The notes beneath the pieces were generated by a model. The model did no database searches. It saw only the letters and a program-made list of their open reading frames with translations, and had not been told where the DNA came from. Positions 1-9,330 of a stretch of 64,000 bases of DNA are shown here, in pieces (the first letter of the stretch is position 1; each line of letters begins with the position of its first letter). The translations under genes and the position numbers were made by a program. Source of the stretch: Flavobacteriales bacterium (lineage in GTDB: Bacteria; Bacteroidota; Bacteroidia; Flavobacteriales_D; Sanyastnellaceae); contig CANIBZ010000003.1 of assembly GCA_947466425.1 (NCBI GenBank), forward strand, positions 1-64,000, given 5' to 3'.

Positions 1-2927
1 AAATGTGCGTTTCCGAGGTTATTATATAATCCTGCTTTATTACTATCTTTTTGTAAACCTTTATTCTTTGAAAGTGCTTCGTTACAAACTCGGATGGTTT
101 CGTAGAAATAATTCGTTTGGTTGTAATAATAGCCAGATAATCGATAGTAGTATAGGCTTAAATATTTCGAATTTGCAGCTAATGTGTTGTATTCTAAAGC
201 CATGGCATATTTATTATCTTGTTTTTCATAAATCGCTATGCGCGCGGTGTAATAGTATTCATTGAACACAGGGTCTTCGTTTATAGCTCTGTTCACCCAA
301 TACAAAGCATCGGAGTATTGGTAGTTGTCGCGATAACAATTCGATATATTCGTGTATAAGCCAAAATTTCGAGGGACCAGTTTTAAACTCTCTTGGTAAA
401 GGCGAATGGCTTCAGAATAATTCTTGTTGTAGTAATTAGTTGATGCCTTTGAATTTAACAGATCGGATTCGTACTTGTTGAAATCGATGTTGCTGTCGTA
501 AAGTTTAGTTCCGTCTGAAAGCTCGTAAATTAATATGTCTTTGTAGGTGTATCTGCTATAGTCATCTAATCGCGTGTAATTCGAAATGTCTACTCCGAGT
601 TCTTTAGATTTATTGGTTGTTGTATTCAGTAAATAAGAAGTTTTTGAACTTCCTACGTTTGTGTTGTAAACAATTTCGTTATCCGATAAACCGTAAGCCC
701 AAGAGACAGATTCCTGAATGGTTTTATTGTTTGGGTCTACTAGTTTGTAAAGACCTTCTGCATTTTGTTGTAGACCTATTACTTCATTAGTAAAAGGAAC
801 AACATTATAATAATTAGTATAGACCGTTGCCGCGCCAGAAGTGTTATCAATTAGAATAGGGTTTCCAAGTTCGTCTGCGTTGCCGTATTTAGAAACTGAA
901 TAGGGGCGACTTGTTTCGTAACTTCCGCTTATATAGGCCGTCGTTGGTGCTGAGAATTCAGGTTTGAGGTACTCATCGAATTCAGTGGAGGAATACTCCG
1001 AAATTGACATTTCTCCCTCCCCATCATATCCGTCACCTTCGTATTCATCTTCAGAAGAGTGATCTTCGATATTGGTTTTTTTAATTGATTTGCGCGTAGC
1101 TGTTTCAATAATTTCTAGTTCTTTTCCTTTGCGAAGTATCAGATAATTGGGGCTAGACCACGAATTCACACTTTCGTATCCCGAAGACCCAAAATATCTG
1201 CCGGATTTGGCATCATATAAATTAAATGATTCATAGTCACCTACGCGATAAATGCCATTTGAAATATGATAAAGGGCGTTGTAATTCCCACTGCGCAAAA
1301 GTTCATTTCCAGTCGAATCAACAATACTTCTCTGATTGTTGCCTGAGTTAACGACAAACTGGTTAGGCTCGTCTATGGTGATGTATGAATAAATAGGTTG
1401 AACCAATATCTTTCCGGAAGATGAAACAACTCCGCTTTTATTATTTCGTTGAAAAACATAATAACCTTCAAGGTTACAATAAGCCGTTTCAATTTTCCCT
1501 AAGATTAATTTTCCATCTTCCCTTACGAGGTCACAAAGATTTTTTGGCTTTCCTTTGGTGTAAAGCAAGAACCCAGATTTTATCTCTTCGATGTAATCAT
1601 ATTTGACAGGGATAATCTCATTGCCTTCGGAATCGATAATACCACATTTTTTGATGCCATTAACTAAATTCCAAACTATACAGTATTTGTAGTTGTTGTT
1701 GTACAATGTTGAAATGAATTTATAGTTCAGTTCTTTAATGAGTGTTCCACTTGAATTGAATAATTGGTATTTATTGTTCCCAAAAGCAAGAAAGTTGGAT
1801 TTTGTTTTTTCAAATTTCAGAAACTGCGGAGTCAAAATGACTTTGCCTTTTCTGTCAACCATTCCAATTAAATTGTTTTGAAGAACTACGAAATTTCCAT
1901 TGTCTAGGCGACTGACTTGTTTGTACTCATTGGTCTCGTCTATTTTTTTATCTAGAACATAAAAGAATTTAAATGTTCTATTCTTAGTAATGTAGGGTAA
2001 AACAAAGTCTTTTAGTTCGCGTGCTTTTGCATTCGCTAGCAATGCTTCTGGATACTGAGCGTTTTTTACAGCCCATTCTTCAATTGCTTTTACGTCTTCG
2101 CTGGAACTGAGTATACGCCATTCGCCAGTGGCTATTAGTTTTTTACATTCTGTTGAGTAAATGCAATTCGCATGTTCGGAATTGAATTTTCTGAGCATAG
2201 CCAAATCGTTTCCTTCTTTCGTGCTTTTCCATTCGAGGTCTAGAATTTTTTCTTGAGCCTTGGATACAAGAGTGGAATTGGGGTAGAGTTGAATAAAAAC
2301 CTTAAATTCTCCAACGGTGTTTTTAGAGTCGGCAGCAGCATAGGCAAGCTCTTCAAGTTTTTGTTGAGCTTTATTCTTGAACGCTGAAGATGGGTATTTG
2401 GAAATGTACGACTTAAAATCATCCTCGTTGGTAGAGTTCTGAATACTAGAAAACGCAAGTTCATCTCGAAGTTGGATTACTTCGGATTGAAAATCCTGAT
2501 TGGGAAATTCAGTAAGAAATTGTTTTATCTCTTCGAGATTTCTCTCTTTTTGAACGGTGTTCCAATAGAGTTTTAGAACATCCTTTAAACTATTGGCGGA
2601 AGAAGTTTCACAGAATGCTAGTTTTTTACAATAATATTCGCGGTCTTTTTCGTTCAGTGAATTGAACGTTCGAGCACTTTCTTGTAATTGGGAAACACAC
2701 GTTTTTAGTTCCAATTTCTCAAGGGGCTGTGCTATTTTATTTTGAACTAGGAAAAACAAATACGCCGCGTCTTGCCCATTTTCAGCTTTGTATTCATCGA
2801 GCTGTTTTTGTGCTTCGGCATATTTTCCTTGAGCCGTGTTTTTGGAGATCTTAGAAATGTCTTTTTTCTGAGCGATTGCGGTTGTAAAAAAGAAAAGTAG
2901 GGAAAGAATTATAGGTATTTTTTTCAT
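1..2927 (-). CDS. Secreted TPR / WG-repeat protein (C-terminus beyond window)
   Basis: Absent from the ORF track because no stop lies in the window. Reverse complement from ATG at 2927 reads MKKIPIILSLLFFFTTAIAQKKDISKISKNTAQGKYAEAQKQL... in one frame to base 1; WG-like repeats (GMVDRKGKVILTPQF, CGIIDSEGNEIIPVKYDYI, SGVVSSSGKILVQPIYSYI) and TPR-like C-terminal part. Confidence 0.85.
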   Translation of the reverse strand, partial: MKKIPIILSLLFFFTTAIAQKKDISKISKNTAQGKYAEAQKQLDEYKAENGQDAAYLFFLVQNKIAQPLEKLELKTCVSQLQESARTFNSLNEKDREYYCKKLAFCETSSANSLKDVLKLYWNTVQKERNLEEIKQFLTEFPNQDFQSEVIQLRDELAFSSIQNSTNEDDFKSYISKYPSSAFKNKAQQKLEELAYAAADSKNTVGEFKVFIQLYPNSTLVSKAQEKILDLEWKSTKEGNDLAMLRKFNSEHANCIYSTECKKLIATGEWRILSSSEDVKAIEEWAVKNAQYPEALLANAKARELKDFVLPYITKNRTFKFFYVLDKKIDETNEYKQVSRLDNGNFVVLQNNLIGMVDRKGKVILTPQFLKFEKTKSNFLAFGNNKYQLFNSSGTLIKELNYKFISTLYNNNYKYCIVWNLVNGIKKCGIIDSEGNEIIPVKYDYIEEIKSGFLLYTKGKPKNLCDLVREDGKLILGKIETAYCNLEGYYVFQRNNKSGVVSSSGKILVQPIYSYITIDEPNQFVVNSGNNQRSIVDSTGNELLRSGNYNALYHISNGIYRVGDYESFNLYDAKSGRYFGSSGYESVNSWSSPNYLILRKGKELEIIETATRKSIKKTNIEDHSSEDEYEGDGYDGEGEMSISEYSSTEFDEYLKPEFSAPTTAYISGSYETSRPYSVSKYGNADELGNPILIDNTSGAATVYTNYYNVVPFTNEVIGLQQNAEGLYKLVDPNNKTIQESVSWAYGLSDNEIVYNTNVGSSKTSYLLNTTTNKSKELGVDISNYTRLDDYSRYTYKDILIYELSDGTKLYDSNIDFNKYESDLLNSKASTNYYNKNYSEAIRLYQESLKLVPRNFGLYTNISNCYRDNYQYSDALYWVNRAINEDPVFNEYYYTARIAIYEKQDNKYAMALEYNTLAANSKYLSLYYYRLSGYYYNQTNYFYETIRVCNEALSKNKGLQKDSNKAGLYNNLGNAH

Positions 2928-2935
2928 AATAAAAG

Positions 2936-5900
2936 TTAGTCTATGAATTTAAATTCAACACGTCTGTTTTTAGCTCTGTTGTTATCGGTATCGTTCGAAT
3001 GTACGGGTTTAGATTCACCGTATCCTTTAGAAATAAGTAATTCTGAACTGCATCCAATAGATATCAAATAATTCCGAACACTTTCGGCTCTTTTTTCAGA
3101 GAGGACAAGGTTATTAGTATCGTCTCCAACATTGTCGGTATGACCGCTAATCTCAATTTTACGCTGGAAAGTGTTAATGATATTTGCGAATCTATTCAGT
3201 TCAAGAATGGAGGTTGTTAGCAAGTCATATTTCCCGAAATCGAAGAACACGTTGTTAATGGTTACTGATGCGTTCTTCGATTTTAATTCTTCGAAAGACA
3301 CAAGCTTAAATTCTTCAACAATTTGAATTCCTTTGGTTTCTTTTCGCAAATCTACATTGCCTGAAAGTGGATAATAGTCTTCGGTCTCGGCAAAATAGCC
3401 GTAATTTTTTCCAACTGGTAATGCAATGAAGAAAGAACCGTCGGTAGGGTCAGATTTCGATTCGCCAACTTCTTTATTCGTTTCAAGATCTTCCCATTTC
3501 ATTTTAGCCGATACAGGTTGGTCTTTGCTGTCTTTTAACTTTCCTGATATGGTTGCTACCATTCCAGGACGCAGGTAAATCGGTAATTCAATAGAGTAAA
3601 TGTCCCTGTTCGTAGTTTGGGAATTGAAGCTGTAAATTTCTTTGCTGGCCTCAGCGAAGGCCACATTCAATTGAGCTGCTTGTTCAGCATGGAATAATTT
3701 TCCTTTTGAGAAAATGGCTATGGTATTCAGGTCAATATATGCCTGACTGTTCTGAGGCACTTCTAGGGCTATGCATTGTGTTGGATAAATAAGTCCTTTG
3801 CTTTTTGTTTCTTGAAGTTTATTCTGCAAGGGCACGCTTTGGTCTGCAACACCGTCGGTCATCAAAATAATCGATTTCGATTTGGAAGCAGATGATGCGT
3901 AATTGCGCATATATTGACAAGCTTCTGCGTAAGCTTGGTACATGGGTGTTCCCCCTCCAGCGTTCAATCCGTCTATAAACGAGTAGATAACTTTTAAGTC
4001 CTTTGTAAAGGGAAGGTAAAAGTTAATGGGAGTTTGTATAGTTCCATCAAACGCTAAAATTGCAATTTCTGAATTATTTTGAATGGAAAAATCTGCGGTT
4101 TCTTTTGCGGAAGTTTTGAGTGATTCGATTTTGGTTCCCGACATACTTCCCGACACATCGAGCAAAAGAATGACGCTTGACTCGCTTTTTTGACCGGATT
4201 CACTCGAGAAAAAGGCCTTGGTTCCATCAGTAGAAAATTTAAATCCCCAGTCGTTTCGTGGTGTATTGATCTCTTTCCCTAAATTTTCAATTGCTCGCCA
4301 ATGAATGAAATCGCCTTCTGAAATAAGAGTTGTTTTGAACACGTCCATACGTCCCAATCCACCATGACCATCGGAACTGAAATAAAGTGTTTTTCCATCG
4401 GGATGAAAATAGGGGCTTCGTTCAGCGTAAGGTGTATTTATATTGCCGTCTAACGAAACGGGTTCAGACCATTGATTGGTAGGAAGCAAATAGGAATAAT
4501 AAATGTCTGTTGAATAATTATTGTCCCCGTGGAACGTGACAGTGGAATTGGTGGAAGAATAATTAAATCCTCCTTCACGATTAGAAATGAAGAAAATTCC
4601 TTTGCCGTCTGCTGTTAACATAGCGTCAGCTTCATAGGAATATGGTAAATTTATGGGTGATGGAAAGGGCATGGGTGGTGAGTACTCTCCACTTGCTAGT
4701 TTACTCGAAAAGTAAATATCACCACTTCCGTTGGAAGACCAGGTGAGTAAGGTATTTCCATCGGCACTAATAGAAACTGGAGCTTCGTTGTTACTTGTGC
4801 AAATGCTTTTTATTGTTTTCGCGTTGGCGAAGGTTTTACTTTTTCCTATTTGTGAAACAAAAATATCTTCACCGCCAATATTGTCTTTTCGGCTCTTTCC
4901 GCAGAAGAAGAGTGACTTTCCATCAAACGATGGTATGGGGTTCATTTCTTCATTAATACTATTGATGTCCTTTTCTGCAGAAATTGTTATGCTTTGACTT
5001 GAAGCATTCAAAATGCTATCAAGCTCATTGATCCAACTTGAATAAGGAAGCTCTGAAAAGGAGCTGCGATAACTGCTCAGCTTATTTGACGCGATTTGAA
5101 ATTTCTTTTGAGTTAAACTTTCTTCAAGTATCCGCTGAAGGGCTACGAAGCCAAGATCGGTATTTGATCTTTCTTGAATGAATAGATCGTAAGCATATTC
5201 GTTTGCATAATTACACCCAACTTCCATATGTAGGTCCTGCTCTTGCTTAGCAAATTCCGTTTCATCTTGCCCAGAATATATTCGTTGGAAATATTTGCCG
5301 TGGTTTTTTGTTATTTCTTTAATTAAATTGAAGTCGCCAGATTTTCTTGCGGCATCAAGAATGAATTCTTCGCATTCATCGGTGAATTTATTGTGTGGTA
5401 ATTCACTTAAAATAAATTCACAGACGTCATAATCTTGATAATCTTGAAAATAGGAATGTAAAGTGTCTAGCGCTTGAGAATACGAGAATTTGTCTTGGAA
5501 ATTTTTCACGTATTTGAATAAATCCCCTTTTGATCCCGAGCAATTCTCGAAGTAGTGAAGTCGGTTCATTTCAGCAGTAGCCTCATTCAACAAATGAGAA
5601 TTAGGGTTTTGCCTAACATAATCGAATAGTGCGGAAAAGGTTTTTACTTTTAAAACATCTCGAAATATTATTTCGTTATACATTCTATTTATTTCCGTGT
5701 AGTACTTGCTGCTGGGGTAGCTCATGCAATATGCCTTGTAAGCATCGGTAGTTGCAGCTAACTTGGCCTCGCGATAAGCAGACTCAATTCGTAATTCCTT
5801 TGCTTCTTTAAGGTAAATACTTCGAGGGTATTTATCTATAAATTGAGTAAAGGAAAGTTCTGTGTCTATTTTTTTAGCGTCGGCTAGAGCAAGATTGTCC

Positions 5901-6598
5901 CTGAAATTTGTTCCTTCTTCGAGGTAAATACTTCGTGGGTATTTATTCAAATAATCATCAAGTTCTCCAATTGAATTGGTTGCTTTAGCAATATCCAGTG
6001 CTTTTCTATCTCTTAATTTTATGGCGTCGTTAATAAATGTCGATTTCGGATAGGTGGAAATGAAATAGTCGAATGCTTCTACAGTTTGCTTTTCTTTTGC
6101 AATATTTAAAGCCATTTCGTCACGAATAATCTCCGCCTTATTTTTTTCGCTAGTAGTTGCATTTTTAAATTCATCCAAGAAGCGCTGCGCTCTTTTGAAA
6201 TCTTTTTGATTGCACAGTTCGCTTAGCTCCATTGAGCAGATGTGTTGGGAAAGGCTCTGAAGGGTATTAGCAGAGAGCGTATTCTCCTGAATTTTTTTAA
6301 TCGTTTTCTTATCATTTGTATTTTTAAAAGCATAGAGACTTTTTTCGCAATAGGTATAAGCTTTAAAATAGTCATAGCCGCTAAATTCCTTCTGAGAATA
6401 TAAAAATGCAGCGGTATAAAGCAAAAAGGGCTCTGACGGTTTTTTAGTTAAATCTTTGAGTACCTTCTTGTTGATTTTATCGAATTGATTTTTTTCAAAA
6501 AGAGACTCGTATTCGAGCTGACCGAATGCACTGAATTGGCACAATGCGATAAGCGAAATGATTAAAAATTTAAAAAAGTTTTTTTGAGCGCAATACAT
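2936..6598 (-). CDS. Multidomain envelope protein: TPR-like N-term, PD40 propeller repeats, vWA domain, OmpA C-terminal domain
   Basis: 1220 aa; DVSGSMSG MIDAS motif, GGGTPMYQA, MTDGVAD; PD40-type repeats (DGKTLYFSSDGHGGLGRMDVF); OmpA motif ISGHTDNVGDDTNNLVLSEKRAESVRNYL. Confidence 0.9.
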   Translation of the reverse strand: MYCAQKNFFKFLIISLIALCQFSAFGQLEYESLFEKNQFDKINKKVLKDLTKKPSEPFLLYTAAFLYSQKEFSGYDYFKAYTYCEKSLYAFKNTNDKKTIKKIQENTLSANTLQSLSQHICSMELSELCNQKDFKRAQRFLDEFKNATTSEKNKAEIIRDEMALNIAKEKQTVEAFDYFISTYPKSTFINDAIKLRDRKALDIAKATNSIGELDDYLNKYPRSIYLEEGTNFRDNLALADAKKIDTELSFTQFIDKYPRSIYLKEAKELRIESAYREAKLAATTDAYKAYCMSYPSSKYYTEINRMYNEIIFRDVLKVKTFSALFDYVRQNPNSHLLNEATAEMNRLHYFENCSGSKGDLFKYVKNFQDKFSYSQALDTLHSYFQDYQDYDVCEFILSELPHNKFTDECEEFILDAARKSGDFNLIKEITKNHGKYFQRIYSGQDETEFAKQEQDLHMEVGCNYANEYAYDLFIQERSNTDLGFVALQRILEESLTQKKFQIASNKLSSYRSSFSELPYSSWINELDSILNASSQSITISAEKDINSINEEMNPIPSFDGKSLFFCGKSRKDNIGGEDIFVSQIGKSKTFANAKTIKSICTSNNEAPVSISADGNTLLTWSSNGSGDIYFSSKLASGEYSPPMPFPSPINLPYSYEADAMLTADGKGIFFISNREGGFNYSSTNSTVTFHGDNNYSTDIYYSYLLPTNQWSEPVSLDGNINTPYAERSPYFHPDGKTLYFSSDGHGGLGRMDVFKTTLISEGDFIHWRAIENLGKEINTPRNDWGFKFSTDGTKAFFSSESGQKSESSVILLLDVSGSMSGTKIESLKTSAKETADFSIQNNSEIAILAFDGTIQTPINFYLPFTKDLKVIYSFIDGLNAGGGTPMYQAYAEACQYMRNYASSASKSKSIILMTDGVADQSVPLQNKLQETKSKGLIYPTQCIALEVPQNSQAYIDLNTIAIFSKGKLFHAEQAAQLNVAFAEASKEIYSFNSQTTNRDIYSIELPIYLRPGMVATISGKLKDSKDQPVSAKMKWEDLETNKEVGESKSDPTDGSFFIALPVGKNYGYFAETEDYYPLSGNVDLRKETKGIQIVEEFKLVSFEELKSKNASVTINNVFFDFGKYDLLTTSILELNRFANIINTFQRKIEISGHTDNVGDDTNNLVLSEKRAESVRNYLISIGCSSELLISKGYGESKPVHSNDTDNNRAKNRRVEFKFID

Positions 6599-6650
6599 GG
6601 TGCAAATATACGAATGACCATTATTAAATAATTGCCGATTATATAAAGGG

Positions 6651-6700
6651 TAAAAGAAGATAAGAGAGGTTAAGAAAAGGTAAGAGAGGGTAAGAATGGA
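6651..6700 (+). repeat. Decamer array (TAARA-N5)x5
   Basis: TAAAAGAAGA TAAGAGAGGT TAAGAAAAGG TAAGAGAGGG TAAGAATGGA, exact 10-bp register, just upstream of the 6715 CDS. Confidence 0.85.
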
Positions 6701-6714
6701 TTACTTTTATCACG

Positions 6715-7227
6715 ATGAAAAATTTCTTCGCAATAACATTCCTTTTTTGTTTCAGTACGCTTGCCATGGCGCAAACGAAATTGACGCCAACAACTAGCAT
6801 TCGTGTTTTTGGAGAAATAGAAAAAGAAACGACGATTACGCTTGAATCGTTGGGACAAATGAAACAAGAAATCGTGGTTGATCAATTAATCTACAACCAC
6901 AATGGTGAAGTGAAAGATACCCTCAAGAACATGAAGGGGGTGTCGCTGAAAGAGGCGCTGAGTCAAGTGAAATTCAAATACGAAAAGCCCAAAGAACTAA
7001 ACGAATTCTTTTTCGTCTTCACCGCTTCAGACGGATACCGCGTGGTGTTTTCTTGGAACGAAATCTACAACACCGAGGCTGGAAATTTCCTCTACTTCAT
7101 TACTGAAATGAAAGGCAAGAAAATGCAAGACCTCGAGCAACGCATGGTCTTCCTCTCTGCAAAAGATATTAAATCGGGAAGACGCTACATCAAATGCCTT
7201 CAGTCGATAGAAATTCGGAGGCTTTAA
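6715..7227 (+). CDS. Secreted protein, possible oxidoreductase molybdopterin-binding-like fold
   Basis: 170 aa, signal peptide MKNFFAITFLFCFSTLAMAQ; SDGYRVVFSWNEIYN resembles Oxidored_molyb-like domains. Confidence 0.6.
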   Translation: MKNFFAITFLFCFSTLAMAQTKLTPTTSIRVFGEIEKETTITLESLGQMKQEIVVDQLIYNHNGEVKDTLKNMKGVSLKEALSQVKFKYEKPKELNEFFFVFTASDGYRVVFSWNEIYNTEAGNFLYFITEMKGKKMQDLEQRMVFLSAKDIKSGRRYIKCLQSIEIRRL

Positions 7228-7233
7228 TTTATT

Positions 7234-7258
7234 TGTACGGAATTTTGCCGTACATTTG
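7234..7258 (+). promoter_or_regulatory. Inverted-repeat operator overlapping the -7 promoter element of the TA operon
   Basis: TGTACGG-aattttg-CCGTACA (7234-7254) with TACATTTG (-7 consensus TAnnTTTG) at 7251-7258. Confidence 0.65.
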
Positions 7259-7263
7259 TAATT

Positions 7264-7557
7264 ATGAAAACGGAGAAGAATCTTTCGTCACGAATTGAAG
7301 TGCGACTCACATCTGAGCAAAAGGAGCTGTTCGAAAACGCTGCACAACTTGCTGGGCATAGAAGCCTTAGTGATTTTATTGTACAGACCATTCAGGCTAA
7401 GGCTTCCGAAGTGGTAAATCAACAAGCTGCAATAACTTTAAGCAAAAGAGACGCTGTCATGTTTGTCGATTTAATCACCAACGCGCCAAAGCCAAACGCT
7501 AAGCTCAAGAAAGCTTATGCTAACTACCGAAAACTTTCTATGGTAGCTGAGAAGTAA
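7264..7557 (+). CDS. DUF1778/TacA-like antitoxin
   Basis: 97 aa, RIEVRLTSEQKELFENAAQLAGHRSLSDFIVQTI ribbon-helix-helix pattern; overlaps GNAT gene by 1 nt (TAATG). Confidence 0.85.
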   Translation: MKTEKNLSSRIEVRLTSEQKELFENAAQLAGHRSLSDFIVQTIQAKASEVVNQQAAITLSKRDAVMFVDLITNAPKPNAKLKKAYANYRKLSMVAEK

Positions 7558-8051
7558 TGGAGATTCTTGACAAGAAAAAACACGCGATTGAGAAATTCAA
7601 TTGTGGAAATGAAGCGCTGAATCGCTATCTAACTGTTCAAGCTGGACAGGATATGCGAAAGAAATTGTCGGTGTGTTTTGTTTTGAACGATGACTATACG
7701 CGCGATTTAATCGGGTATTACACGCTATCTTCATTCGCAATTAATGCCGATGCAATTCCAAATACAATTAAGGTGAGTGCTCCACGGAATTATTCTAAAA
7801 TTCCTGCTACTCTACTTGGACGTTTGGCTATTGACTTGAAATTTCAGGGAAAGGGGTTAGGTGAATTTGTTTTAATGAATGCACTTGAGCGTGCACATGA
7901 TGCGAGTTTAAATATTGCATCCTTGGCTGTAATTGTTGACCCTATTGACAAGGCGGCTGAAGATTTTTATTCTCAATACGGATTTGTAAAGTGTAAGGAT
8001 GGTAATCAAATGATGTTGGCAATGAAGACTATTGCTACCTTATTAAACTAA
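7557..8051 (+). CDS. GNAT acetyltransferase toxin, TacT-like
   Basis: 164 aa; LLGRLAIDLKFQGKGLGEFVLMNALERA acetyl-CoA site, C-terminal DFYSQYGFV; paired with DUF1778 gene. Confidence 0.85.
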   Translation: MEILDKKKHAIEKFNCGNEALNRYLTVQAGQDMRKKLSVCFVLNDDYTRDLIGYYTLSSFAINADAIPNTIKVSAPRNYSKIPATLLGRLAIDLKFQGKGLGEFVLMNALERAHDASLNIASLAVIVDPIDKAAEDFYSQYGFVKCKDGNQMMLAMKTIATLLN

Positions 8052-8110
8052 TTCCCTTTTTGTTTCATCAACTCGTCTATACCTTTCCTTCCGAATTAAT
8101 TTAAAGGATT

Positions 8111-8416
8111 ATGGTAAAGCGCGGTATGTTGTTTTTCATTGCGACGTTTGTAACGATCACCCAAAGCTTTGCTTTCGGAGTGACGTTCCAAGTAGATATG
8201 TCGAGCCAAACCGTTAGCGGGTTCGTATGAATACAAATTCATTAATGGAAATGTGTGGGACATAACCGAGTTCTTTCCTGCCGATGCACCTTGCGAGAAG
8301 TATTCTGCGAGAGAATCGCTGTTGTTAATCAATTGCTGAACATTGAAAAACTAATTGAAGGATTTTATTTTCTGAAGATGGATGGTCGTGTTATTCGACT
8401 TCACGTTGTGAGATAA
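8111..8416 (+). pseudogene. Remnant of a T9SS-secreted protein (signal peptide + VTFQVDMS module + C-terminal sorting-like tail)
   Basis: Three plus-strand frames: MVKRGMLFFIATFVTITQSFAFGVTFQVDMSSQTVSGFV*, then YEYKFINGNVWDITEFFPADAPCEKYSARESLLL, then LNIEKLIEGFYFLKMDGRVIRLHVVR*. Confidence 0.75.
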
Positions 8417-8428
8417 ATACTGAAAAAC

Positions 8429-9292
8429 CTATGGCCTAGGATTATTATAAGGAATACGCTGGCTATCAACGAAAGGAGCAACATCAATAATTGGATAATA
8501 TTTCCATTTCCCCTCTTCCAATTTGTAACCGTCGTATGTGCCGTCTGGACCGTATTCAGGATAAAACCCTTCGTAAATTGTTTCCCGAGGTGCCAAATGA
8601 TCTACAATAATTATTTGTTCTCTGTCGTAGTATTTCAAGGAACAGGTAACCTGATCGCCGTATTCAAAAACGATTCGCTTAGGATTTTTATCTTTTACAT
8701 TGAAGAAATTCCCCCCGAACTTACAGTTTGAGCCGTTGATGGTTAGAATTTCAATGAGTTTGTAATTTGTTAAATTATCCTTTGAATCGAATCCCAAGAG
8801 TGCGTAGGCAAAGGGGTCTTTCCTTCCATTTTTCATTGGCGCAATTGCATAGTAAAGTCCTCCGATCCATTTTTCATCTGCATAAACCTTTGTTTCCCAT
8901 TTAGAAAGGGTGGAAGGCTTATACTTGAATCTAATTAAAATGGGTGATTCCTTTTTGTTCGGTTTGTGAAAGAGACAGCCAAAATAAAGAGGTGCTCCAT
9001 CATCGATCAAATAGTTCCAAGTAAAAACACGCAAAGATCCATCTGAAGAAACCGGCTTGAAAATGCGAATAGATTCGAAAGGATAGGAGAAAAAATCGGG
9101 GTTGGCAGAGGCCAATTCAAGCTCATCAATAATGTTTTCAGATTGTTCAATAGCATTTGCTTCATTTCCCTGCACTAAGGAAGTGTAAAGTGGGAGAAGT
9201 CTTTGCTCTACTTCGGCACAAGTTTGGCCTTGGCTATTCGAAGCCATGATTAAAAAACAGAAAAAAAGGGGTGCGAGTTTTTTCATTGCCAT
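8429..9292 (-). CDS. Hypothetical secreted protein
   Basis: ORF 8429..9307; likely start at internal MAMKKLAPLFFCFLIMASNSQGQ signal peptide. Confidence 0.65.
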   Translation of the reverse strand: MAMKKLAPLFFCFLIMASNSQGQTCAEVEQRLLPLYTSLVQGNEANAIEQSENIIDELELASANPDFFSYPFESIRIFKPVSSDGSLRVFTWNYLIDDGAPLYFGCLFHKPNKKESPILIRFKYKPSTLSKWETKVYADEKWIGGLYYAIAPMKNGRKDPFAYALLGFDSKDNLTNYKLIEILTINGSNCKFGGNFFNVKDKNPKRIVFEYGDQVTCSLKYYDREQIIIVDHLAPRETIYEGFYPEYGPDGTYDGYKLEEGKWKYYPIIDVAPFVDSQRIPYNNPRP

Positions 9293-9330
9293 AATACAGT
9301 AACGCAAAGAAATGGTTTTTTGTTTTGTCT

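Noticed and set aside
4731-4997. 88-aa plus-strand ORF inside the vWA-OmpA gene
   Set aside because: Antisense to a well-supported long CDS, no RBS or recognizable family; spurious, as are most 60-120 aa antisense ORFs in the track.
8096-8332. 78-aa minus-strand ORF
   Set aside because: Antisense to the T9SS cargo pseudogene fragments, which explain the sequence better.
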